Source of the DNA: Ridgeia piscesae
Taxonomy: Eukaryota > Annelida > Polychaeta > Sabellida > Siboglinidae
Direction of reading: 5' to 3'
NCBI GenBank assembly: GCA_025642075.2
Contig: JAODUO010000874.1
Coordinates: 180,001-244,000 of the forward strand
Length of the DNA stretch: 64,000 bases
Part shown: positions 1-63,664 of the stretch, piece after piece
Layout: the number at the start of each line of letters is the position of its first letter
Position numbering within the stretch: position 1 is the first letter of the stretch
Notes under the pieces: model-generated
What the model was told of the DNA's origin: nothing
What the model saw: only the letters and a program-made list of their open reading frames with translations
Database searches by the model: none
Program-made: the position numbers and the translations under genes

Positions 1-476
1 GTCTGAGATTCAGTTCATTTTAAAATGCATTGCAATGGTGCATATCGCGCCATGTTCAATATTTGATGATTGCATATTTTCTACACCAAATATGTTATTA
101 TGTACGTCTGCACGTTTTCAAAGTAAATTGACCGCATTTACTTCAAATAATGTGTGCATCAAACATGGGACTAACTGATCCCCTTCCTACTTTGAGGAAT
201 GTCACACACATTCAAATATTACAATCTATCCGCGAAAATCCAGCACTGTCCCTTAACTCCCCTATCCCCTCGCTCTCTGTCTCTCATACACATACGTACA
301 CACGCACACGCACACGCACACGCACACGCACACGCACACGCACACGCACACGCACACGCACACACACACACACACACACAAGCATAATACACATATTAAA
401 CACACACGTCCCCTCTTGCTGTTTTCCCTCCCTCCCCCTGTATCGCCTACTCGTTTGATAACAGTGGTCTACTCAC
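1..476. other. Left edge, no gene recognised
   Basis: AT-rich DNA followed by a CA/CG microsatellite and a short pyrimidine-rich stretch. The small open frames here are translations of the microsatellite. This interval should be intron of the minus-strand gene whose exons lie at 477-1858. Confidence 0.5.
298..381. repeat. (CACACG)n/(CA)n compound microsatellite
   Basis: About 60 bp of CACACG hexamers pass directly into pure CA. The hexamer block differs from the CA block only by regular A-to-G changes, so it looks like a mutated unit that was then re-amplified. Confidence 0.95.
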
Positions 477-1858
477 ACATCTTCCTCCTCCTGCATTAGC
501 AGCACTTGTTGACTGACCAGTTCGTCGACCGATGGATGAAGGAACCATTCTGACTCCATTGACGCGTGGCTGCCTTTCGCTGACATATCTTTCGACGCGC
601 TTCGTGTCATTTGTTGCGAATGTATTGGTATTTCGCTCTTGAATACTTAAATCAAGGGATTTTGGGTGCTTGTGGATGCTGCAGTCTTCCAATGATGAAC
701 GGGTTTCCACTTCCAAATCAGGATCATTAACATTGTCAGTGTCGCTGTCTGATTCACCCGAGGATGTGTTCGCAATGTTGTCCGTTATTGTTGAATCCTT
801 GTGCCCATACGTTTGTTTATATATAAACTGCAAATTAATCAATGTGCATTTAGTGGAAGAGCTAAAACTGGTGTCTAAACGGGAAATATCTTTACAAGAT
901 TACGAATATGTAATTATTGAGAATCTCTGCAAGCGTCCCTTCGCCCCCAAAATCAAACGTTGCTTCTTTTCTCTTCATTTTCCGATGTAATTTAACGTGT
1001 ATGGAAATACACATACCTAATACTTTTAAACCCAGTTATACTAACTACTGTTGTCTTTTTAGCTAGAACATTTGTATTATTATTATTTAATATTAACGTG
1101 TCCGCTGTGAACATTAAAATAGAGAAAACATAATTAAACTGTCCAACATTTTTTCTTTAAACTTTACAGTGCAATTATCACGAAGCGACGTGTTTGTCCG
1201 ACCGTGCCTACGTAGCAATAGCTACACCAGCGATAACGATAGTTACGCAATATGTACGTAACGATTGAATAGAAAATTCGCTGTAACATCGATATTGTTA
1301 CCGTTACGAAAATATAGCATTATTATGGTAACTATGTTGAAGGCAAACCTATCATTGACAATTGTAGTCAAATGTATCATTCATGTCACCATGTGTGTAA
1401 TTCTAGTAAGTACATAATCCCTTCAACACGTTCTTACAGGTTCTCTGCTGGTTTGACTAGACAGCACTGCCTCGTGTCAGCACTCCGTGGTGCCATTCGT
1501 TTGAACTGATAAGGTTAGCTTCTGTAGGTCCTACGTGATATAGCTATTTTGTTGTACTCGTTAGAAAACTATATTTATGACTTACTTGTGAACCTGTATG
1601 CTTTCCTGAACGCCAACCCGTTGACAAAATTGTTCCACTATAGAACGTCAAGCCAGCTAGGATGTCTGTAATAGACGTTTCATTGAATCTCCTGCTTACT
1701 TGGTTTGCATGGAGCCATATACGGCCATAAACAAAATCGAATCGATCAGGTGCATATGTTTTCCACAGACGATTAGCAAGAACGTCCAACTGAGTTGCCG
1801 GTAAGTCGAATCGGGTACCTTTTGATAATAATAATATTTGGTCGTCAGCAGAAGTCAT
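477..1858 (-). CDS. Unidentified gene, first two coding exons (partial)
   Basis: Two minus-strand open stretches fit a spliced gene. Exon 1 is 1858 to 1586 (91 codons from ATG) and ends at CAA|GTAAGT, phase 0. It contains a Trp/Tyr/Phe-rich globular-looking segment with WKTYAPDRFDF and YGRIWLHANQVSRRF. Exon 2 would be 827 to 477, after a weak acceptor (taatttgcag), in phase 0 for 117 codons, ending at AGATGT|GTGAGT. It is Ser/Asp/Thr-rich and looks disordered. Total so far is 208 residues; the gene continues past the left edge. I do not recognise the family and assign no function. The two donors and matching phases are the support; the exon 2 acceptor is the weakest point, and another exon could lie between 828 and 1585. 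Confidence 0.4.
828..1585 (-). other. Intron of the unidentified gene
   Basis: About 0.76 kb, AT-rich with frequent ACG/CGT trinucleotides around 1190-1310. No repeat or coding feature recognised. A plus-strand frame at 670-990 overlaps the proposed exon 2 and is probably its shadow. Confidence 0.35.
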
Positions 1859-2294
1859 GATGTCCTCGAGAAATTTGAAGTTGCCTTCATGGTCTAACCT
1901 TTCTGTTAGATGTCAAGATAGAAATTAGTCCATACGGAAAACATAAGTTTTCTTTAAGCAAGAGACAGACGGTTTACTATTGCAGTCTGAACGATTTCCG
2001 TGTCTGACATCTACGAGCTACAGCTATGAACTGTCCGTTCGACCAAAACGGTTACGAAGTCACGTCACGTGTAAAAATGGACGTAACTGTATACATCACA
2101 GGAAGTTGATTCCCGCCAGTTGGCAGTGAACGTCATTGTTGCGTATTGCGTATATATGCGTCTCCACGTCTGCGTGTCAATGAGTACAATTCGTCCAGCT
2201 TACTTTGCATATAGTTGACAGAAATCACGTATGTTAGCGATGTAGGAGACTCATCCTCGTTATCAACCCTAGAGCACTTTACGCCATTGCTAGG
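1859..2294. other. 5' flank of the unidentified gene
   Basis: Unique, CpG-containing sequence upstream of the minus-strand ATG at 1858. A promoter is expected here, but I see no TATA box or other motif that fixes a start site. Confidence 0.3.
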
Positions 2295-2296
2295 TA

Positions 2297-2710
2297 GGGG
2301 AGACCGGGGCTAGTTGTAACACGGGTAAGTTGTAACAGAGGGCTTGCAGACAAAACTGCTAATGCAAATTATTCTGCAAGACGATAGCATGTTTATCAAT
2401 AGATTTGAGCATGCCGTGTGCAATATCACGTGAATCCGTCGACACGCGGTTAAGAAACTCATCCGCAATCCTGAAATGTGTTATTTTTGTTTCAAGTTTC
2501 CCCGTATCGGGGTAACTTGTAACACTTTAGGACACCTCACATAACCCATTATGCCACACATTTCTAATAAACCAGGCATTTAATTATGCACCAATTATCT
2601 TCGTGAGATATGCGGGGAATCTTTGGCATGGCAAAAGTTTCGATCGGTTAAGAAACCTACCAGCAATCGTGAAATGTGTTGTTTTTGTTACAATTAGCCC
2701 CGGTCTCCCC
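2297..2710. mobile_element. MITE-like element with ~25-bp inverted ends and TA duplication
   Basis: The left end begins GGGGAGACCGGGGCTAGTTG and the right end is its inverse complement with one change over at least 23 bp. TA flanks both ends (2295-2296 and 2711-2712). The 414-bp interior has no coding capacity but contains diverged direct repeats: a GTAACTTGTAAC-type motif, and GGTTAAGAAAC followed about 30 bp later by TGAAATGTGTT, each present twice. A TA target duplication is typical of the Tc1/mariner group, so a non-autonomous member is the likeliest identity, but no transposase is present to confirm it. Confidence 0.7.
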
Positions 2711-2712
2711 TA

Positions 2713-3536
2713 GTGTATAGCAGTGGAAGGGGTACACAGGTAAAACCACCGTTGATTATATAAGGTACGCATTACATATTAAGCTTAAAACAGTAGATCC
2801 CTACAGTATTTCCCCTGTTGAGCTCATCTATCGCCAACGGCAACCCTTCAACGGCGGAAACATTTCTAAACGTGAACTAGCCAAATTACGAATAGCGTGA
2901 AAGCTCTGAAGCAGTGAATTGACCATTTTTAGCGTCCAGTTGTGTCGTCGGTTATAACGCACCTTGTTCCCAGTTTTAATTGACATATAATTATCTGAAG
3001 ACGCCTGCTCATTTATTGGTGTCTCTCATTCTCTTAAATTTAGAAGCCGAGTTACTCGTTTATATGGACGAACGTACACCACGAGACGTATTACGTCGCA
3101 AACTGCTTACTCGGCTATGCGAGTATAGCCTCGAATACCCAGGCTCCGCGAGGTGGCAGCAATTTTGAGCCCCTCAGGAACCTTAGAATATTTTACTCTG
3201 CGCTTTTGACCGCCAGGGCGGCCTAACACACAGAAGGCAAGGCCGTCCCTTACCTATAAGTTAAGGCCGTCCTGGCTAGTAGATACAAGATAATAGTGAG
3301 GGGCTTCAAAATGGCAGCCACCCCATGGCGCCAGTGTAACAGAGGCTACAGCTATTGGAGATATACCACGAAGTGAGATAACTAACCTTATGCAACGGCT
3401 TCAAGATTTGGACAACACGATAACAAGCAGATAGAACAGTTCACGACCTTCTTCGGCGAAAAGCGACGCTTATATACATTGAAGGAAATAAAACACTTAT
3501 TGCTTGAATCAGTATTACGCTGCATATAGACCACGC

Positions 3537-3537
<1 letters not shown>
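2713..3537. other. Intergenic, hairpin-rich, no gene recognised
   Basis: Unique sequence with several short inverted repeats between about 3040 and 3290. One example is a GCCAGGGCGGCC-like word near 3210 that is mirrored near 3262. The 62-codon frame at 2980-3168 has no recognisable similarity and is not called. Confidence 0.3.

Positions 3538-3614
<77 letters not shown>
3538..3614. repeat. (TA)n microsatellite
   Basis: About 38 uninterrupted TA dinucleotides. Confidence 0.97.
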
Positions 3615-3618
<4 letters not shown>

Positions 3619-3807
3619 GCTAAATCAATGAATTAAAAATTCCACACTTTGTGCTATGCCACTGGACGTTTTAAAATATGCATATTTGAGCAGCGCTTTC
3701 TGAATGCCCAGTTGTGACGTCAGACAGGACACATACTGGCATCAGGCGCACTTTTTCTTTGCATTCAGAGCATGTTTACAAGGATAACTTTTTGGTCGAA
3801 ACGAGCG

Positions 3808-3964
<157 letters not shown>

Positions 3965-4090
3965 GTATTTTACGGCAAATAAACGGTGTGTAAGCCATCA
4001 ATAATCATTAGTATGCAGATATATGAAGGAGTTGTATATTTAACGCATTCTTATACCCAACACTTTAAATCCGGGAGTAGAATCACGATT

Positions 4091-4167
4091 GTTTCCGTAG
4101 CTCAATTGGTTCGTTTGGTGTGTTCGCTTTTACAATCGGCAGGACACCGGTTCGAACCTGCACAACA
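4091..4167 (+). pseudogene. tRNA-like relic or SINE head
   Basis: The stretch has a canonical internal Pol III A box (TAGCTCAATTGG, 4098-4109) and B box (GGTTCGAACC, 4149-4158) at tRNA spacing. A run of eight T follows at 4168-4175, which would end Pol III transcription. The 5' acceptor strand and the T-arm do not pair properly with their partners, so it is not a functional cloverleaf. It is either a decayed tRNA gene or the tRNA-derived head of a SINE. Confidence 0.45.
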
Positions 4168-4179
4168 TTTTTTTTAATA

Positions 4180-6008
4180 GTTTTTTTAGTTTTTCACAAA
4201 ATAAGAATTATAAATCGAACCATAAAACAATGATGTAGACTACTGCTTGTATTTGTTTTATTTTTGTAGTAATTATGTATATGCTACAAAAATGAAAATA
4301 CGTTAATTGTATATTACGACGATGTATATTTCATCTATCAAGACAAATCACAATTTGTTTTCATGTGTAGTAACAATAAATTTAATTTAGAAATAGACAT
4401 TGTCATATACAATTAGGGGAAGGGCAGGTAAAGTGGGCCCCTTGGCCAAAGTGGACCCACTCTGTCACAGCAATGCAATCAAAACAACGGTAGTAGTATT
4501 TATAGACCCTTCAGGGGACATAGTTTAACATTGTATTTGTTTCGTTGGCGCGAATGCAAAACGGTGAATAAAAAATTTGTGTTTTAGGTACTTTTCTTAA
4601 AGTAATTGAAGTGCCTTACAAACATCACCTTTTTATAAATTGTCCGGGTACATAACTGAACATGTGGTCCAGGGAGCAATAGGCCATAGTTAGTTGAATG
4701 AGCAATTTCAGTTTGAAGTGAATAAACGCATTAATCTCAAAATAGCGTCCGACCGATAATCTATGGCAGAGGCCAAAGTGGGCCCCATGGGGCTACAGTG
4801 CGACAAGCTACAGAGGGACGACCTGGATCATTATTGGCAGCCCTTACAAGAAAGTCGTCGAGGCCACGGCATCGAGAGTTGCGTTGTCTTTGCCTTCTGG
4901 CTAACAACCGCAGGAGTAATGCTTCCCCGTTGTTCACTTTACAAATGGTCATAATGGTCGAAGATTGCCGCTGTCTGTATAAGACTAGTAGGTTCTGCTC
5001 GCGGTTTGCTGCTTTGCCGTCGAGGTTTTGCAGTTGCCGTCGAGCAGTGTACTAGAGTCTATGCATTTACAACGATGAGCGATGTTATCTAAGGTGACCA
5101 GTCAGCTTTAACCACAGTCACATAAGTAACAAAGGTATACTGACTAGCGACAGTTCTGATTTAAGACTAACAAAAAGATACTAAAGTTACGGGAGAAAGG
5201 TTATAAATGAAACAGCAACGGTGATCGTGTCTGCGTTTATTACAACCAAACGTATCGCTCGGGGCAATGTGTTAATTTGCTTTAGATCTAGTTTACATAT
5301 CAGGAGTAATAAACCTACACTTTGTCATTAATTAGGAGAAACGATAAATACACGAGGAATAGAGACGGGGACACTATGCACGTTCTTTCAAGATCCTGTA
5401 GAGATCAAACAAATATCAACTTCATAAAATAGACCATGTTGTATGTTAAATTCCTCAATAATATCCACAGTTGGTTGACATATCAGTTCCAAAACATTTA
5501 AAGAAGTGACAAATTTACTGTTTTCGTTAAAAATTAATATGGAGCACCATGCTCATATGTGGGGCACTTCGCTGACATAGGCATTTCAGTTATTTGTTAG
5601 TGTGTACAAGATCTGTTTTATATATCAGCCGAATTGGCAAAAATTCCAAGAAAAAAATTAACAAGAGAGAAGCAAGGAGGAGAGATATAATAGGTAAGAA
5701 GATTGGACGATGGAAGATGAGGGAATAGGGAGAAGTATTAGGGAAATACGTGGTAAAGTGGAGGGAAAGAGGAGGGAAGAAAGTTGAGAAGACAAAAAAG
5801 TAACGTTGCAGATACTTCGGAAATAATACACTCTGCATTTCAAGGCAACTGACAAGTATTACAGCTAAAATGTAAACCAATTTCCAAGTGATACCCAGAG
5901 ATTCCAAGTTGAACGAACCTAACGAAACACAATTATTATCAACACATAACCAGGATATTTTACCGGTAGTTTAAAAAACAAAATGTTTATCGAAAGATAC
6001 CTAACTAC

Positions 6009-6010
<2 letters not shown>
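4180..6010. other. Intergenic, no gene recognised; polypurine tract 5640-5800
   Basis: Mostly AT-rich unique sequence. Around 4415-4470 and 4770-4800 the words AAGTGGGCCCC and CCAAAGTGG recur, which suggests an old repeat, but I cannot define its ends. From about 5640 to 5800 the plus strand is almost all A and G and could adopt triplex-type structures. Small ORFs here match nothing I recognise. Confidence 0.4.

Positions 6011-6104
<94 letters not shown>
6011..6104. repeat. (CA)n microsatellite
   Basis: 47 perfect CA dinucleotides. Confidence 0.97.
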
Positions 6105-6106
<2 letters not shown>

Positions 6107-6788
6107 GGTCTAAATGTTACATGTAGCAGACTAAAATGAACGAATCACGTTACTCAATAGGCGGTGCATTGTCTTCTTCTCAAGAAATTCTTGGTTCCCA
6201 TATATTGTTTAAACATAAACATAAAAGTAGATGTATGTATAGTGCAAAACATGAAAAATGAGACAAACAAAAGACTGTGATCACCATGCAACTAATCGTC
6301 ACTTTATTGCTTCTTCAACATAGTTTTTGTAATACTAATTAAGGCAATGTATACAATTAGCGATACAGGACACCAACAATTATAATACACGTATAGTTAT
6401 GTAATTCATAAGTTATGAGAGTAAAGTTCAGTTAGAACACAATTTCCTCTTACCACATTTAAAGGGTGCCTGCTCGCTCATCTGTCCAGAATTGGCAGAA
6501 CTGTAATTTGTAACAAGAAGTCTCCTACCTAGAACGTTGGAAAGTTATACATCAAAGGGTATCGCGGTTAACTCTGCTCGGGATTACACTGTATTGCTAA
6601 TCAATTTTGTATTGAAACTGAATGTTTTGTTTACCATTAGAAGATGTTGCGGGTGGAATCTTTCGAACTGCGAACATTGCTGCAGATTAAGTCCTGTAAT
6701 TACTCTTTAGGTTCCATTCAAGTGCCGTAGCACTGCCATGTTGGGATACATCAGTCGTGGAACTGTGTCCCAGCTCCCTATGTGCGTT
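6105..6788. other. Intergenic, nothing recognised
   Basis: Unique AT-rich sequence without a convincing open frame, inverted repeat or RNA gene signal. Confidence 0.4.
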
Positions 6789-6865
6789 ACACGCTCGCAC
6801 GCACGCACACACGCACGCACGCACGCACACGCACGCACGCACACACACACACACACACACACACA
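6789..6865. repeat. (CACG)n/(CA)n microsatellite
   Basis: ACGC tetramers mixed with CA, ending in about 12 pure CA dinucleotides. Confidence 0.95.
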
Positions 6866-7816
6866 AATGTGATAATGTTGCCAAGACAACAACACATCCG
6901 TACTTGACTTCAGACACCATTGCTTGGTCCGTTACTTTTTCAATGGTCACGTCTTCACGCAACGACTCCTGACGTCACTCACCGCTGCATAACGGGACTT
7001 CCTGCAATATATTAATTTTATATACGATATTGGTTACAAAGCTTCATAAGGAACTTTCAAGTTCAGTCTCAACGTAACGATATCTTTTAAATCAGCTACG
7101 TTAACTACAAGAACACATCAGTGAAAGAAAACATATCTGGCACTGTGGCACACTGGAAGACATGCATCGTACAGCAACCTACAGAATGGCAGCCGGAGTG
7201 ACAGTCGTAGAGAACGCCGAAGATGAAGAAGTTACAGTAACAAAACAACAACACAAAACGTCGTAGCTACAAGAATGCATTCCATAGCTTCCCCGCAGAA
7301 ACTTAACTTCCAATAACTGCATTGTATGTTCTGAGTTAATCCATATGTCTAAGCTACTGAGCATTTGTTTTTATAAGGCAAGGAATACGTCATAAAACAC
7401 GGGCGATGGACAATGCGCTATAACATGAGTAAGAAGATGTGTAATCAAATAACCAATGGTCTGCTTCAGTTTTCCTCCAATAATTCCTTGGTTCCATAGT
7501 AGATAGAATATTTGTACAATACATGTAAGTATTACACATTTTACAATTAATAAACGTGGAGAATGTAAACGTGTCTAATACAAACTGGGCGATAGAGTCG
7601 TATGCGTCTCCAGAATCCAGATTACACTTACAAAACAACATCGAACTAGGCGAATTGTTCAGTTTTGCTTCAAATTCGGCAGGAATTATGCATGCATTCT
7701 CTCAAATCATCGGAACACAGACGTATTGTTCATTTTGGTGAACTTTAGCCTATTCATAGTGGGAACTTGTACGTTATGCTGTGGTAGGCATCTGAATATA
7801 ATCTGAATTCGTAAAG
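6866..7816. other. Intergenic 3' of CBR4, nothing recognised
   Basis: CpG-containing unique sequence downstream (minus-strand sense) of CBR4. The short ORFs around 7179-7741 have no family features. Confidence 0.35.
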
Positions 7817-7822
7817 TTTATT
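7817..7822 (-). terminator. Candidate poly(A) signal of CBR4
   Basis: AATAAA on the minus strand, about 155 bp after the CBR4 stop codon. It is a plausible polyadenylation signal, but position and hexamer are the only support. Confidence 0.45.
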
Positions 7823-7977
7823 TTACAATCTAGTGACATTTATGAAAATATTCCTGTTTGGGAAAAAACATCTCTGAGTCGTGCATATAGAATATAGTCA
7901 ATCGTGATATTTGTTATACATAAAAATTTACCTTTGATAGAATCTTGCTTCACAGAATGCTGACTATCTAATCAACG

Positions 7978-11475
<3,498 letters not shown>

Positions 11476-11772
11476 GTTTACATTCGCTCTCCATAAGAGA
11501 AGACGAAAATGTTGGCTGCACCCGCCTCCTATCGGGATTCTGCTGAGTTACTAAGCGGAAGGAACATCAGTAGATATGCGTCTACGCATGCGCAAATCGA
11601 CATACCTGCTCGAGTATTCCGGAAAAATTTATAAAAATATAAATTTGTGTACTTTATGCTCCTTATCAATGTTTCTAATTTGCATGCTTTGATCTGGCAC
11701 AGCCTGTTCGTGTTGCAACTGCCAACATGAGAGCTGTGTAAATTATGTTGCATGGTACCGCAACGGGCACAG
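11476..11772. promoter_or_regulatory. Probable divergent CBR4/CSPP1 promoter
   Basis: The stretch lies immediately upstream of the CBR4 ATG and is CpG-containing. ACGCATGCGCA at 11584-11594 is one change from the palindromic NRF1 site that is common in bidirectional housekeeping promoters. On the plus strand a strong donor, CAG|GTGAGG, follows base 11772 and would suit a non-coding first exon of CSPP1, whose ATG exon starts with an acceptor at 15529. The abrupt loss of CpG just downstream fits a promoter/gene-body boundary. Start sites are not determined. Confidence 0.45.
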
Positions 11773-14700
11773 GTGAGGAATATTTTGTAAACAACTTCGT
11801 TGCCTTGGCGTCATGCCTTCAATCATTTTTCTCTTGAGCCAAAATATAGACGTGTGTGTGTGAATCTCAGAAGAATAGTTTTATCAGGCTATTATATGGA
11901 TATTGTTATAGTGTTCCTGTCTTAATTTATAAAACAACTGTCTACTACAACTACCATATCTAGGTATTCTTAATCTCGTCACGGTCATGTCGCAACGTCT
12001 TCAAGTTCAGGTAGGTTATACTTATCGGAGGCCTATACTTATAGACGTAGTTATACCAGGCCGAGAGGAGCCCGGTGTGACCAAAGCAAAAACTTGCCTT
12101 GCTTAGCTGACGTACAGAGGAAAAGGTGGCAATCATTAAATTTCTCACCTAATCATAACACCGACCACCTAGAGCATGAAAACAGCGCCCATGAATCCGC
12201 ACTAATTTCTATATTATATCTTCTATTAATCAGCCAACATCAATGTTCTGATGGTTATGCTGATTTGTGCAGGTTGCAGTAGAACACTTCTGAAATGTAG
12301 TGAAAGAGTGTGTAGCATAGTAGAGGAGGGTAGTAGACATAAGAAATAAGAGGGGAGGGGTGGTCTGTCTGGTTACAGGTGGGCAGCAAGCCTGGACTTG
12401 AAACAGTCCAGGGACTTATCTGCGGTATTGCCTCTTGTGATGAGATGAGTACTTTCTGTAAGAAATAAAACTTACAAGAAACTACACAATATATGAACAT
12501 GTAGCTTCCATTGGCTGTATAGACGATAGTCAGTATTTTAAGTCAGTGTACTTGAATTACATGGAATATGAAATGTATCTTGTCTGATATCATAATATTT
12601 TCAAGATCTGTACATTTAATTAAAAAACAGACGCTTTTATGTAAGTAACCAAGATACTTATTATTCATTGCTTATTCGTGTAACAGTCCTTATCCAGCTT
12701 TGATCATCTAATTTTTGTTAAATTTTTCTTCTTCATTTAATATCAACATTGGAAGTAAGGCATTCTCCATTGTTAATTGTGCAGACTCTTAAGAATTTAC
12801 TCCTCTATTTATTAATATTAAACTCATCATGAATTCTATGACCCTATATACAAATAAAATACAAGTTAAAATGTTTAACAATATATACAAAGTTGAAAAG
12901 TCAGAAGAAATCACATTATTTAATATGTAGATTAACTATTTAATTAAAGATAAACCAAAGGCCCCATTTGGGATTCATGCACCTAAATAAGTTAATACAG
13001 TTAATAAGTTAATGTCTTGTTTATGACTTGATTAAATGATCAATAAATGAGCAGTATTTTGTTGCAAAATTTCTGTGATTATATATATAAATAGATACAT
13101 ATATACAGTATATATAATAGTTATCTATAAATATGTTTGGTAACTTTAAAACGTATTTTTGCAATTAAGCATTATTTTGCAATATGCAGGAGTGCCTAGC
13201 TGCCATAATCATCATGTAAGTTTAGTATAAACTGTTGTCATTGTAGTAATCAAAACGCATTAAATATAAGATCAGACTACAAACGATTACAATACATAAG
13301 TCTTTGTGTATGTGTGATAGAATAGCTAAATATAAATGGTACATAACTGCCATGCCAGATGTGTGGACAACTTTGTCAAGGCGGGCTACCAGTTTACTAG
13401 GCAAGTTACTGACTCTGGAAGGATTATTTTATCAGAAATAACTCATGATAACTCATGCACATATACACAGGCACGCATGCATCCATGCATACTTGTAGTT
13501 AGATTATAGTTTCATTTATCGTATGATATAATACTATTTAGTAAATAGCTACCTAGTGGTGTGGTCAGTAAGCATACTTTACAATGTCAAATGTTCCAGC
13601 AAAGGGATTGTTTCTCGATCCATTCACTGTTTACAGCCTCAGATATATAGCTAATATTTAAATGATCCTAACCTTTTCCTAGAATAATGTGTAAACATAT
13701 TATATTCTAACATGTGCACACTAATTTCAGACCAGAACGTCAAATTAATTAATAATTTTTATTGTGTGACAATGATTGGTAATCTTGGAACACATTTAGA
13801 ATGGATCTATTCAACATATGTAAGGATACCTTCATTTTGCTGTTCAAATAAAAGAAAGTTATACTTGTATTTCGCCAGCCGTTTGTTAAATAAGAATGCT
13901 GTTAATATTTGACCAGGTTTTGGTGAAATATGAACCATTGGTCAATATTAAGTCCCACAGTTGGACAAGTAGCCTTATGTAAATAGAAATGCTACGGGCC
14001 ATGGTTTCTAAGTAATTTGTAAGTAAGGCACTGTAGACAATATCTCAGAGGCATAATCAGGTTAAACTGAAATAGTTAAAACTAATTTATCCCATGCCAT
14101 TCAGTTTATATATCTTAAATGGGTCATTTACATATCTGCATTCTGCATGTTTGAAAAAGGGAAACAAAGAGAATCAGACATACCTGGTAATAACTACCCA
14201 TGGCCCAGTGTTTGCTTCATTGTAATGTTAGATGTGTGCACACCAACAGTGTTCACCAGGCGACAGGCTCAGTGACTTGTTCTCCTATAACCAGCGGTAC
14301 CAACCACCCAGTAACAGTAACGTAGTGGTCAGCAAACATGGGGTGAAATGTATTTAAATACACATTCTCTTGAGGGATACAAATACTTTTAAATACAAAT
14401 GTATTTAAATACAAATATGTTGGAAAGTTTATAGGCATAGTTAGTGTTTTGCTCAGATGATGACAGGCAGACCAGTGTTAGGAAGTATTGTTATTGCTAA
14501 CTACATCACAGTGACAACTGACTCAAAAACCTCTATCCACAGAGGTAAAGGCCAAAAAACGTTGTTTGTTATGTTAAGCCTGGACTCAGCCCAGGAGGTC
14601 CATAATAAAATGCGTATGTTGCCCTCAGAAGAGACACTGCTAATGATTGCTAGGATCTTGTGAGGAAGTGTGACAACTCAACATCAAAGTCAGCCAGGAA

Positions 14701-15528
14701 ACCAGAATAGCCTGTGCCAGCTTGGAGCCTGACTAAAGAACAAAGGGTATATTGACCTATGGTCACTGTCAGGTGCAAATCCATCCTCTGCCTCTGAGCA
14801 AACAAAAGCTGTGGTCAGGGCCATGGGGGACATCTGCTGTTAAGTGTCTTCATCAGTAATTAGCACTGTTTCGTGAAGTTGGAGTGAATGTAATCAGTTT
14901 GGCAGGCATTAGATGTTATCTTGAAACGGAAATGTTGATAAAGACAGTGTAGTTGAAAAAGTATTTGAAAAAGTCAAATACTTTAGGAAAGTATTTAAAT
15001 ACAAATACTTTTCATTCATGAAGGTCAAATACAAATATTTTGAAAAAAGTATTTAAATAATTTCATTCAAATATGAATGTATTTGACCCCATGTCTGGTG
15101 GTCACTGATAGGACACATTAGCGCCCTAGTAGTTTCTGGCCAGTTGCACATCATCAGAATATGAACTTTTTAATTCAGAAACTTTGTTTTATGAATTTTA
15201 TGAACTTTCACGCAGTAAAGTTGCACCGGTTGCTAGTCAAGTTACTAATCTGTGTTTAAATCAATATAGCTGGGTGTGTTCTTCGCAGGGCATATTACAA
15301 CAGGTTGTATTGTTTCCAATGGCAAATACAAATACAAATGTTTGATGCTAATACGTTGTTCTAGCAGTGATACTGAATATAAATGTGGTTTAATGTAAGC
15401 ATACTTGACATTCAAGCACTACTGAGTACAGTGATAGGATGGTTTGAAAATGTTAGAATCATGCTGTTGACCACAACTTGCTCTGTCATTAATGTTGCTC
15501 TCCATGACCACAACTTGCATTGTCACAG
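11773..15528 (+). other. Putative 5' UTR intron of CSPP1
   Basis: AT-rich, CpG-poor DNA between the proposed non-coding exon and the ATG exon. It contains the hAT-like element at 14333-15097 and short TATATA runs near 13080-13115. No exon or other gene recognised. Confidence 0.4.
14333..15097. mobile_element. Non-autonomous hAT-like element
   Basis: The ends are inverted copies: CAAACATGGGGT at the left, and CAGACATGGGGT as the inverse complement of the right. The flanks are GTGGTCAG (14325-14332) and GTGGTCAC (15098-15105), an 8-bp target duplication with one later change. An 8-bp duplication and CAG-type tips are hallmarks of hAT. Both subterminal regions are full of AAATAC/GTATTT words, which could be transposase-binding repeats. 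The 765-bp interior encodes no transposase. Confidence 0.75.
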
Positions 15529-15536
15529 ACCCTGGC

Positions 15537-63527
<47,991 letters not shown>

Positions 63528-63664
63528 GTAAGTTTATCCCAACCTAGATATAACCATAGCAGTTTCCCCATGGAATAAACAATATATAATTTCATAAGTT
63601 TCTCCCGTCTGTCGCAATCTGTCCTGTCTGTTGTTATGTGCTACAGAGGGTGGAAGACAGCACA

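Noticed and set aside
670..990. 106-codon plus-strand ORF
   Set aside because: Antisense to the proposed minus-strand exon 2, with no splice or family evidence. The minus-strand reading has a consensus donor and matching phase.
4091..4167. Functional tRNA gene
   Set aside because: A and B boxes are good, but the acceptor, D and T stems do not pair. Listed as a relic or SINE head instead.
4415..4800. Possible transposon with AAGTGGGCCCC ends
   Set aside because: The word recurs, but in the same orientation, and no inverted partner or target duplication could be found.
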